DNA from: JAEUNX01 sp034004685 | GTDB taxonomy: Bacteria > Pseudomonadota > Gammaproteobacteria > Burkholderiales > Rhodocyclaceae | Direction: 5' to 3' | DNA length: 17,069 nucleotides | Assembly: GCA_034004685.1 (NCBI GenBank) | Contig: JAVEWG010000057.1 | Location: 1 to 17,069 of the forward strand | Shown: positions 1-6,174 of the stretch, in pieces | Layout of the letters: every line of letters begins with the position of its first letter | Position numbering within the stretch: position 1 is the first letter of the stretch | Made by a program: the position numbers and the translations under genes | Notes under the pieces: generated by a model | What the model saw: the letters and a program-made list of their open reading frames with translations, nothing else | Databases searched by the model: none | Told to the model about the DNA's origin: nothing

Positions 1-125
1 GGATTGGGCTTCCTTCAGACCCCGCCTCGCGACAACGCCCTTGCCCTTCTCCTTGCCTTCGGCTCTGCGAATACCTGGCCATAGGACTTTCACCTACGAA
101 GTAACGCGCCATGCCCGGCGCACAC
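1..125 (-). mobile_element. 5' end of a group IIC-attC intron (partial)
   Basis: Read on the minus strand, the sequence starting at 125 begins GTGTGCGCC, the GUGYG 5' end of group II introns. It is followed by a short GC stem (117-121 pairing with 106-110, loop 111-116), then GGTGAAAGTCC (complement of 84-94) and CTGAAGGAAGCC (complement of 7-18), all in the order familiar from domain I of bacterial class C introns. The intron begins directly after the AAC that ends the left part of an attC hairpin, and a stem-loop followed by a short exon sequence is the known target of the IIC-attC subgroup. Only the first 125 bases are inside the window, so the reverse-transcriptase ORF, domain V and the 3' splice site cannot be seen. 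No protein-coding gene is supported here. Confidence 0.82.
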
Positions 126-190
126 GTTGGAGTTCAGCGGACGGCAAAAAGCGCAGCTTTTTGCCGGTCCGCTGGAACGACTTGTTATGT
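126..190 (-). other. attC recombination site, interrupted by the intron
   Basis: On the minus strand this starts ACATAAC (190-184), directly after the endonuclease stop codon, and folds into a long hairpin: 135-142 pairs with 167-174 and 143-152 with 156-165, leaving one unpaired base at 166. It ends TGAACTCCAAC at 126. Spacing, asymmetry and sequence are those of an integron cassette attC. The expected right core GTTRRRY is absent because the group II intron starts exactly at that point; it presumably lies beyond the intron's 3' end outside the window. Confidence 0.85.
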
Positions 191-197
191 TCGTTTT

Positions 198-896
198 TCA
201 TTGAATCTTCGCGCTCTTGCTTAGATTGTGGCGAGCACAGAGTAGCTGCACATTTTCAGCTTTTAGGGACGTGCCACCTTTTGAAAAAGGAAGAATGTGA
301 TCGAAGTGCAGTTCGTCGGTTGCGCCACACGTCACGCACTTGCCGCCATCGCGTGCCCACACCTCAAGTTTTACGCTTGTTGGAATGATGCGACTACGTT
401 CAACAAGACGATTAGATTTTTCTTCTGCGGCTGATTCGTCCGAGACACTTTCTACTGCGATGAGTTTAAATTTGAAAACGTTTCGAGTGCCGTCGTTCTC
501 AATCCAAGAATCTACAAGGTGAAAGAATCCATTGTCCGTCCAAATACCGGCTTTGATCTTTTCATAGACCTGAACAATGTCAGGGCCCTTTTTACCTGCC
601 TTGAACTGTTGTGCAGCCTGATGGAATTTGCCGTTCTCAGTAAGCGTACCTCCAGGTTGCCGCTCTGGTTGGTCGAGAGATTTTGGGTCAGAAATGCCTT
701 TGCGTTTCGGCTCATCATGCCCTTCGTAAATAAGCACAGCCCCGTCGTCCTGCACCTCGTCGCGATATGGGGAATTTGGGCGAACAGACATGAGGATGAC
801 CGAGTGATGTCCCTTCAAACGGAAATTCATGCCCCGTTGTAGGCTCGTGCCTTCCTTCTGACACATCTCAATGTAGGAGATGACATTACCTCTCAC
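198..896 (-). CDS. SRA/YDG-like plus HNH endonuclease (predicted modification-dependent nuclease), cassette-borne
   Basis: A 232-residue protein. Residues about 20-125 resemble an SRA/YDG base-flipping domain: KGHHSVIL, then PYRDEVQDDGAVLIYEGHD, a TLTENGKFHQAAQQF stretch, and GIWTDNGFFHLVDSW followed by VFKFKL. The C-terminus is an HNH nuclease: CVTC at about 187-190, HFDHILPFSKGG, the Asn of AENVQLL, and CARHN, giving paired Cys ligands and the His-Asn-His set. SRA plus HNH is the layout of type IV restriction enzymes that cut modified DNA (ScoMcrA and TagI type), so a phage-defence or modified-DNA-cutting role is inferred. The start is the GTG at 896, preceded by CGGAG seven bases upstream and lying 24 bases inside the cassette. 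No partner methylase is present, as expected for a modification-dependent enzyme. The HNH call is firm; the SRA-like call is made by eye and less certain. Confidence 0.85.
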   Translation of the reverse strand: MRGNVISYIEMCQKEGTSLQRGMNFRLKGHHSVILMSVRPNSPYRDEVQDDGAVLIYEGHDEPKRKGISDPKSLDQPERQPGGTLTENGKFHQAAQQFKAGKKGPDIVQVYEKIKAGIWTDNGFFHLVDSWIENDGTRNVFKFKLIAVESVSDESAAEEKSNRLVERSRIIPTSVKLEVWARDGGKCVTCGATDELHFDHILPFSKGGTSLKAENVQLLCARHNLSKSAKIQ

Positions 897-914
897 GCTT
901 CAACTCCGGATAGA

Positions 915-997
915 ACATAACGAATAGCGTTTATCCGCCGCGACGCGGAAGTGGGAACGGACAAGGCGGTCATGGCGGCGGATAAACCTCGTTGAAC
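915..997 (-). other. attC site upstream of the endonuclease cassette
   Basis: On the minus strand the site opens with GTTCAAC (997-991, an exact RYYYAAC) and closes with GTTATGT (921-915), the same core heptamer whose complement opens the other attC. Between them 929-941 and 975-987 form a perfect 13-bp stem (GTTTATCCGCCGC type) with an unequal number of unpaired bases on each side, the asymmetry that sets strand choice for the integrase. It belongs to the preceding cassette, whose gene has been replaced by an IS91-like remnant. Confidence 0.85.
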
Positions 998-1490
998 TAA
1001 ACCGTCGCGATGACGGCTGGAAGGGAGATTGTAAGGCTGGGATGCGCCGAAGCAAGCGTCTGGCATAGCAAGAGGCTTGCGCAACCGAGATCACGGGAGC
1101 GTTGCAAGGTGCCCAAGTTCGTTCTCAGACCGATGATTGTGGCGGCGGAGCGATTGCTCGCAGCGCCCACGCCTGTGCCACGGCAAACGGGTCCCTGTCC
1201 GGCGCGGCGGACATCGACCAAGGGGGAACGGCAGTACGTCGCGACGAGGCTCACGGTGGGCCTCGCGGGATCGTGGGCAGCGGGCGCGACACGGGCAGCG
1301 GTCCGGTCGTCACCATGCGGCCGACGCGGCAGCACGGGCACGCGGCGATGTCGAAACGCGCCACGCGGCGCATGAAGTCGGCGACCGACTCCACCACGGC
1401 TGGATCGGGCGGCGGCAGATTCAGCGCGCCGCGCGCCGCCGCCAGGCGGGCGGCCTTGCGGCTCGGCGCCAACAAGCCGCACAAAACAGG
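998..1490 (-). mobile_element. Decayed IS91-like element: C-terminal end of transposase plus terminal region
   Basis: Minus-strand codons from about 1485 to the TGA at 1251-1253 read CGLLAPSRKAARLAAARGAL, then LPPPDPAV and a CPCC zinc-ribbon-like pair with RVGRM after it. This matches the tail of IS91-family transposases (GLL..RK...AR.LL, then a Cys pair and a proline-rich end). The N-terminal and catalytic HUH/Y2 parts are missing. From 1250 to 998 there is no supported gene. The right end carries a short hairpin (1002-1006 with 1012-1016) and stops next to GAAC at 994-997, the tetranucleotide IS91 elements insert beside. The left breakpoint is imprecise and lies near an AGGGGTCAGACCCTG-like palindrome at about 1486-1500. 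The family call is by recollection of the C-terminal pattern. Confidence 0.6.
1251..1490 (-). pseudogene. IS91-family transposase, C-terminal fragment
   Basis: About 78 residues of transposase-like sequence remain, ending at the TGA at 1251-1253. The visible part keeps the GLL-x-x-SRK helix and the CPCC of the C-terminal zinc-binding tail, but nothing of the HUH nuclease or the tyrosine helix. There is no start codon of its own; upstream reading continues into unrelated sequence at about 1490. It is non-functional. Loss of the front part while the terminal end survives against the attC suggests that a later rearrangement joined this element to the backbone around 1490-1500. Confidence 0.55.
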
Positions 1491-1633
1491 GGTCAGACCC
1501 TGATATCCCGCAGGCCAGAGACCCCGCTCAGGTCTTGAGCGGCGCGAAGACCGGCCCAGGCCTTGGGCCTTCAAGGCGGGGCCGGGCCTGGCGTCCGTCC
1601 AGGGCGCAGGCCTCGCCCCTCTGGAACGTGGGC
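1491..1633. other. Junction and intergenic stretch, no gene seen
   Basis: This is the stretch between the mobile remnant and the hydratase-family gene. It contains a 7-bp hairpin (1524-1530 with 1536-1542) and several short GGCCTT/AAGGC inverted repeats but no convincing T-run. The hairpins could serve as a terminator for the minus-strand hydratase gene that ends at 1634. The palindrome at its left edge marks the probable boundary between accessory and core DNA. Confidence 0.4.
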
Positions 1634-2467
1634 CTACCGTCCGCTGAACTTCGGTTCGCGCTTTTCCTGGAAGGCGCGCACGGCTTCCTTGGAGTCTTCG
1701 GTGGTCAGGCTGCGGATCATGTTGCGGGCCTCAACCTGGATGACGGCGTCGAGGTTTTCGGTTTCGGCGGTGATGATGTTCTGCTTGAGCAGGCGGTAGG
1801 CCACCGGGGGGCCGTCGGCGAGACGGCGGGCGAGGGCGCGGGCTTCGGTTTCCAGCTCGGCATCGGGCACCACCCGGTTGATGAGGCCCATGGCGAGGGC
1901 TTCCTGGGCGTCGGTCCGGTCACCGAGGAACAGCAGTTCGCGGGCCTTCATGGCGCCCACCAGCTTGGTGAGGAAGTAGCTGATGCCAAAATCGCCCGAA
2001 GTGCCGATGCGGGCGAAGGCTGCCACGAACTTTGCGTTGTCGGCGGCGATGCGGAAATCGCAGGCGGCGGCCATGGAAAGGCCGGCGCCCGCGGCGGCGC
2101 CCCGCACCGCAGCGACGGTGGGCTTGCCCATGCTGTGCAGCAGCTTGGTAATGTCGGCGTTGCGCACCAGCCGGGCCACCCGCAGTTCGATGTCGGTCCA
2201 CACTGGGTCGTTGGCGTAGCGGACGGCCATGGGGTCGGTGGTATCCACGACGCCAAAGGTCTGCACGTCCGCGCCGGCGCAGAAGGATTTGCCGGCGCCC
2301 ATCAACAGCACGCAGCGCACCGCCGGGTCCATCGCGGCATCCTGGAGGAGCTTGAGCAGGGTGCTCCACATGTTCAGGGTGAAGGCGTTGTGGGCGTTGG
2401 GGCGGTTGAAGGTGATGGTCAAAACGCCGTTGTCGAGGGCGGAGAGAAGGTCTTCGTTGCTTTCCAC
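1634..2467 (-). CDS. Enoyl-CoA hydratase/isomerase (crotonase) family protein
   Basis: A 277-residue crotonase-fold protein acting on acyl-CoA thioesters in the cytoplasm. The two oxyanion-hole segments are present: SFCAGAD (about 61-67) and RGAAAGAGLSMAAACD (about 122-137), followed by FARIGTSGDFGISYFL. The two glutamates of classical hydratases are not seen: Leu/Ser stand at the first position and Ala in AAFARIG at the second, while Asp is kept in GDFG (159). This favours an isomerase or another crotonase activity (PaaG-like) over simple hydration of crotonyl-CoA. The start is the GTG at 2465-2467 because AAGGAAG lies four bases upstream and the protein then has family length; longer in-frame starts add a proline-rich tail unlike the family. 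It is divergent from the liv operon, suggesting but not proving a link with branched-chain or aromatic catabolism. Confidence 0.88.
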   Translation of the reverse strand: MESNEDLLSALDNGVLTITFNRPNAHNAFTLNMWSTLLKLLQDAAMDPAVRCVLLMGAGKSFCAGADVQTFGVVDTTDPMAVRYANDPVWTDIELRVARLVRNADITKLLHSMGKPTVAAVRGAAAGAGLSMAAACDFRIAADNAKFVAAFARIGTSGDFGISYFLTKLVGAMKARELLFLGDRTDAQEALAMGLINRVVPDAELETEARALARRLADGPPVAYRLLKQNIITAETENLDAVIQVEARNMIRSLTTEDSKEAVRAFQEKREPKFSGR

Positions 2468-2938
2468 TGGGCTTCCTTTCAGGCCGGGATCGGGGAATGG
2501 ATGGCGAGGCATCCTGCCAGGGTTTGGGTTTGATGAACAGGCGCAGCATTCGGCCGTTGAGTCCAGGATGGGGCCGAAATGGCGCGGCGGCGCCCTGGCT
2601 TCAAAGACCGGCGCCGATCGTTTGCTGGAAAGGCCGGAGCAGCGGCCTCCGAACCTGGGCCGCGGTGGTTTTGAGCAAACTGCCGGGGTGGGCGTCTGAT
2701 GGGGCTGGCCGTGGGGAGGGCAGAACACCCTCCGGGTAAGGGGCCATGCCGTGGGGGGCGCTGGTTTGCCCCCCGTTCATTACGCCGGGCTTTCTCCATC
2801 CCCGGTTCTTGCGCAGAATAGGCGCCGTCCCGCCCCGTGCGACCGCTGCTGGCGGCTGGCGCGTCCCTTGCATGTCTGTCATGGCTGCCTGAACCCAGGC
2901 TGGCTGGTCGTTCAAACCGCTTTCCGGAGGAATCCCGC
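2468..2938. promoter_or_regulatory. Divergent intergenic region between the crotonase gene and livK
   Basis: These 471 bases hold no supported gene. They must contain the promoters of both flanking genes, but no clear -35/-10 pair is recognised. A strong GC hairpin (2753-2759 pairing with 2768-2774) lies about 165 bases before livK and could be a leader structure. A ribosome-binding GGAGG at 2926-2930 sets the livK start. Confidence 0.4.
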
Positions 2939-4054
2939 ATGAAGAAAACCGTTGTGGCCTTGGCTGTCATGGGTCTGGGCATGGGCTTGGCCCACGCCCA
3001 GGAAGTTGTGATCAAGCTGGGGGTGGCCGCGCCCCTCACCGGCGCCCAGTCTCACCTGGGCAAGGACATCGAGAATGGCGCCCGGCTGGCCATCGAGGAT
3101 TACAACGCCAAGGGCCTGACCCTGGATGGCAAGAAGGTGAAGTTCGAGCTGATGGCCGAAGACGACCAGGCCGACCCCCGCACCGCCACCACCGTGGCCC
3201 AGCGCCTGACCGACGCCGGGGTGAAGGGGGTGATCGGGCATCTGAACTCCGGGGCGTCGATTCCTTCTTCCCGGATCTACGACCAGGCGGGGATCCCCAT
3301 GATCTCACCGGCTTCCACCAATCCCAAGCTCACCCAGCAGGGCTTCAAGCTGGTGTTCCGCACCATCGCCAACGACGTGCAGCAGGGCTTGGCGGTGGGT
3401 AAGTACGCCGCCACCAAGCTGGGCAAGAAAGTGGCCATCATCGATGACCGCACCGCCTACGGCCAGGGCCTGGCGGACGAGGTGGAAAAGGCGGTGAAGG
3501 CAGGGGGCGGTAGCCTGGTGGGCCGGGAATTTACCTCCGACAAGGCCACCGATTTCCAGGCCATCCTCACCAAGGTGAAGTCCAGGAGCCCGGATGTGCT
3601 GGTGTATAGCGGCATGGATTCCCAGGGCGGGCCCATGCTGCGCCAGCTCAAGCAGCTGGGCATTTCGGCCAAGTTCATCACCGGCGACGGGGGCTGCACC
3701 GCCGAGATCATCAAGTTGGCGGGCGACGCCATCAGTGATTCGGCCTATTGCACCAACCCGGGCCTGCCCCTGGAGATGATGCCCGGCGGCAAGGACTTCA
3801 AGGAGCGCTACAAGAAGCGCTTTGCCAACACCGAGGTGCAGATCTACGCGCCCTACGCCTTTGATGCCGCCACCGCCATCATCGAGGCCATGAAGGCCGC
3901 CGGCTCCGCTGACCCGGCCAAGTACGGCCCGGCCATCGGCAAGGTGAACTTCTCCGGGGTCTCCGGCAAGATCGCCTTCGATGCCAAGGGCGACATCAAG
4001 GACGGGGCCGTCACGGTGTATCAGTACAAGGACGGTAAGTGGGTGGCCTTGTAA
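2939..4054 (+). CDS. livK: Branched-chain amino acid ABC transporter, periplasmic substrate-binding protein
   Basis: A 371-residue periplasmic binding protein of the LivJ/LivK (type I fold) family that delivers substrate to the LivHMGF importer encoded downstream. A Sec signal peptide occupies residues 1-20, cleaved after AHA before QEVV. The mature part opens IKLGVAAPLTGAQSHLGKD and continues ENGARLAIEDYNAKG, the usual family start, and includes GVIGHLNSGASIPSS and VAIIDDRTAYGQGLAD hinge and lobe segments. Two cysteines (GGCTAE and AYCTNP) could pair. The ATG at 2939 has GGAGG eight bases upstream; a longer reading from 2837 lacks a signal sequence at its N-terminus and is rejected. Substrate could be Leu/Ile/Val or another amide or aromatic compound, since LivK paralogues vary. 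Confidence 0.95.
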   Translation: MKKTVVALAVMGLGMGLAHAQEVVIKLGVAAPLTGAQSHLGKDIENGARLAIEDYNAKGLTLDGKKVKFELMAEDDQADPRTATTVAQRLTDAGVKGVIGHLNSGASIPSSRIYDQAGIPMISPASTNPKLTQQGFKLVFRTIANDVQQGLAVGKYAATKLGKKVAIIDDRTAYGQGLADEVEKAVKAGGGSLVGREFTSDKATDFQAILTKVKSRSPDVLVYSGMDSQGGPMLRQLKQLGISAKFITGDGGCTAEIIKLAGDAISDSAYCTNPGLPLEMMPGGKDFKERYKKRFANTEVQIYAPYAFDAATAIIEAMKAAGSADPAKYGPAIGKVNFSGVSGKIAFDAKGDIKDGAVTVYQYKDGKWVAL

Positions 4055-4076
4055 GTTGCCGTTCCGCTGTGCGGTA

Positions 4077-4128
4077 GGGCGGGATTCATCCCGCCCAGGC
4101 CCCCGTCGGTGGCCGGTCGAAACCGGCC
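4077..4128 (+). promoter_or_regulatory. Two tandem RNA hairpins between livK and livH
   Basis: The first hairpin is a 9-bp perfect stem (4077-4085 with 4088-4096, GGGCGGGAT arm). The second is a 7-bp stem with a CGAA loop (4111-4117 with 4122-4128), which a flanking GCCCCC/GGGGGGC pair can extend. Neither is followed by a T-run, so they are better read as 3'-end stabilisers or partial attenuators that let livK mRNA outnumber the permease mRNA, as is common for binding-protein operons. The structures are seen; the role is inferred. Confidence 0.55.
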
Positions 4129-4165
4129 CTGCGGGGGGCGTTCCCTTGTTCTGAAAGCCTTCCGG

Positions 4166-5098
4166 ATGGAAATCCTCCTTCAACAGATCGTCAATGGCTT
4201 GGTGGTGGGCAGCGTCTATGCCCTGGTGGCCCTGGGCTACACCATGGTCTATGGCATCCTGGGGCTGATCAACTTCGCCCACGGCGAGGTGCTGATGATC
4301 GGGGCGCTGACCGCCCTCCAGACCATCGGGGTGATCCAGCGGGTCAGCCCGGACATGGCACCCCTGGCCCAGCTGGCCTTTGCCCTGGGGGTGGCGGTGC
4401 CGGTGTGCATGGCCTTGGGTTTCCTGATGGAGCGGCTGGCCTACCGCCGCCTGCGCAACGCCCCCCGGCTGGCGCCCCTGATCACCGCCATCGGGGTGTC
4501 CTTCCTGCTCCAGACCCTGGCCATGATCATCTGGGGCCGCAATTACCACACCTTTCCTCAGCTCATTTCTACCGAGCCCCTGGAGCCGGTCGCGGGGGTC
4601 TTCGTCACGCCGGTGCAACTGGCCATCGTGGGGGTGTCGGTGGCCCTGATGGTAGGTCTGTTGCTGCTGGTCAATCGCACCCGCCTGGGGCGGGCCATGC
4701 GGGCCACCGCCGAGAACCACCGGGTGGCGAGCCTGATGGGGGTGGACGTGAACGGCATCATCGCCGCCACCTTCGTGATCGGTGCCGGCCTGGCGGCGGT
4801 GGCGGGGGTGATGTTTGGCGCCAACTACGGCATCGCCCATTACGCCATGGGTTCCCTGCCGGGGCTCAAGGCCTTCACGGCGGCGGTGCTGGGGGGCATC
4901 GGCAACCTGGGGGGGGCCATGGTGGGGGGCATCGTCCTGGGACTGGTGGAGTCCCTGGGGGCGGGTTACATCGAACACCTGTCCTTCGGTTTCCTGAACT
5001 CCAGCTACCAGGACATCTTTGCCTTCCTCATCCTGGGCCTGGTGCTGATCTTCCGCCCCACGGGCCTGCTGGGTGAGCGCGTTTCGGACCGGGCATGA
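4166..5098 (+). CDS. livH: Branched-chain amino acid ABC transporter permease LivH
   Basis: A 310-residue inner-membrane permease, the usual LivH length. It begins MEILLQQIVNGLVVGSVYAL, the standard LivH opening, followed by YGILGLINFAHGEVLMIGA. The inner loop with AMRATAENHRVASLMGVDVN is the coupling-helix region that contacts the ATPase, and the tail FLILGLVLIFRPTGLLGE is typical. About eight membrane segments are visible. The chosen ATG at 4166 gives the conserved N-terminus; an ATG at 4109 would add 19 charged residues encoded by hairpin DNA. The Shine-Dalgarno sequence is weak. The stop overlaps the livM start as ATGA, implying translational coupling. Confidence 0.95.
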   Translation: MEILLQQIVNGLVVGSVYALVALGYTMVYGILGLINFAHGEVLMIGALTALQTIGVIQRVSPDMAPLAQLAFALGVAVPVCMALGFLMERLAYRRLRNAPRLAPLITAIGVSFLLQTLAMIIWGRNYHTFPQLISTEPLEPVAGVFVTPVQLAIVGVSVALMVGLLLLVNRTRLGRAMRATAENHRVASLMGVDVNGIIAATFVIGAGLAAVAGVMFGANYGIAHYAMGSLPGLKAFTAAVLGGIGNLGGAMVGGIVLGLVESLGAGYIEHLSFGFLNSSYQDIFAFLILGLVLIFRPTGLLGERVSDRA

Positions 5099-6174
5099 AC
5101 AAGCTTCCCCTTTTCCCTGCTTCGCTGCCCGGCAAGGCCCAGTGGGTCTTGCTGATCGTCCTGGCCCTGGCGGCCCCGGTGCTGGCGGGCTACTTCGGCC
5201 GCACCTGGGTGCGGGTGCTGGATTTCGCCCTGCTTTACATGCTGCTGGCCCTGGGTCTCAACCTGGTGGTGGGCTTTGCCGGCCTGCTGGATCTGGGCTA
5301 CATCGCCTTCTACGCGGTGGGGGCCTACACCTGGGCCTTCCTGGGTTCGCCCCATTTCGAGGTCCATTGGCCCTTTTGGGCGATCCTGCCCCTGGGGGCG
5401 GGCTTTGCCGCCCTGGCGGGGATCATCCTGGGCTTCCCGGTGCTGCGGCTGCGGGGGGATTACCTGGCCATCGTCACCCTGGGCTTCGGGGAGATCGTGC
5501 GGATCTTCATGAACAACCTGAACTACCCGGTGAACATCACCAACGGGCCTCAGGGCATCAATGGCCTGGACCCCCTGGTGCTGTTCGGCTGGGATCTCTC
5601 CCGGGCCCTGGGGCTGGGGGGACTCCAGGTCCATTCCCTGTATCTGTACTACTACTTCTTCCTGTTGTGCGTGGCCGGCGCGGTGGTGTTCATCCACCGG
5701 GTGCAGGTTTCCCGCATCGGGCGGGCCTGGGCGGCCATGCGGGAGGATGAGCTGGCGGCCAAGGCCATCGGCATCGACACCCGGGCCATGAAGCTGCTGG
5801 CCTTTGCCCTGGGGGCCACCTTCGGCGGGGTGGCGGGGGGGCTGTTCGGGTCCTTTCAGGGTTTTGTCTCGCCTGAATCCTTTTCCCTGATGGAGTCCAT
5901 CGCGGTGCTCACCATGGTGGTGTTCGGCGGCATGGGCAACATCGCCGGGGCCATCGTGGGGGCCCTGGTGCTGACCTTCCTGCCGGAGCTGCTGCGCCAT
6001 ATCGCCGTGCCGGTGCAGCAGAGCCTGTTCGGCCAGGTGCTGCTGGACCCGGAGGTGTTGCGCATGCTGCTTTTGTCCCTGGCGATGATCCTGATGATGC
6101 TGGCCAAGCCCGAGGGGCTGGTGCCGGCCCGGGCCCGCTACAGCCGGACGGCCCATCTGGAGGGCCGGGCATGA
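5095..6174 (+). CDS. livM: Branched-chain amino acid ABC transporter permease LivM
   Basis: A 359-residue second permease of the importer, pairing with LivH in the membrane. After a short N-terminus it shows LYMLLALGLNLVVGFAGLLD and YIAFYAVGAYTWAF, the hallmark LivM start. These are followed by RLRGDYLAIVTLGFGEIVRI, NITNGPQGINGL, and the coupling loop RIGRAWAAMREDELAAKAIG. The C-terminus ends KPEGLVPARARYSRTAHLEGRA. Its start overlaps livH by four bases and its stop overlaps livG by four, so the permeases and ATPase are tightly coupled. Confidence 0.95.
   Translation: MNKLPLFPASLPGKAQWVLLIVLALAAPVLAGYFGRTWVRVLDFALLYMLLALGLNLVVGFAGLLDLGYIAFYAVGAYTWAFLGSPHFEVHWPFWAILPLGAGFAALAGIILGFPVLRLRGDYLAIVTLGFGEIVRIFMNNLNYPVNITNGPQGINGLDPLVLFGWDLSRALGLGGLQVHSLYLYYYFFLLCVAGAVVFIHRVQVSRIGRAWAAMREDELAAKAIGIDTRAMKLLAFALGATFGGVAGGLFGSFQGFVSPESFSLMESIAVLTMVVFGGMGNIAGAIVGALVLTFLPELLRHIAVPVQQSLFGQVLLDPEVLRMLLLSLAMILMMLAKPEGLVPARARYSRTAHLEGRA

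Larger units (their letters stand above)
126..920 (-). mobile_element. Integron gene cassette carrying one endonuclease gene
   Basis: The unit runs on the minus strand from the G|TTATGT crossover of the upstream attC (921/920) to the downstream attC (126-190). It has classic cassette architecture: a 24-base leader, one ORF filling almost the whole unit, and a stop codon only seven bases before attC. Its base composition is clearly less GC-rich than the liv genes further right. No intI gene, attI site or cassette promoter is seen, so this may be a small stranded array (a CALIN-like cluster) or the edge of a larger integron outside the window. Confidence 0.83.

Noticed and set aside
41..388. 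Plus-strand frame across the intron end and attC
   Set aside because: It crosses an attC hairpin and the antisense of the nuclease C-terminus; no coding character.
997..1482. 161-codon minus-strand frame in the IS91-like remnant
   Set aside because: It is in a different frame from the recognisable transposase tail and is Arg/Ala-rich without motifs.
1535..2533. 332-codon plus-strand frame opposite the crotonase gene
   Set aside because: The opposite strand encodes a complete crotonase-family protein with both oxyanion-hole motifs; this frame has none.
3305..4978. 557-codon minus-strand frame opposite livK and livH
   Set aside because: Antisense to livK/livH; composition dominated by His, Gly and Gln with no domain; a codon-bias shadow.
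5005..6156. 383-codon minus-strand frame opposite livM
   Set aside because: Fully within livM, no recognisable motif, shadow composition (Gln/His/Gly/Pro).
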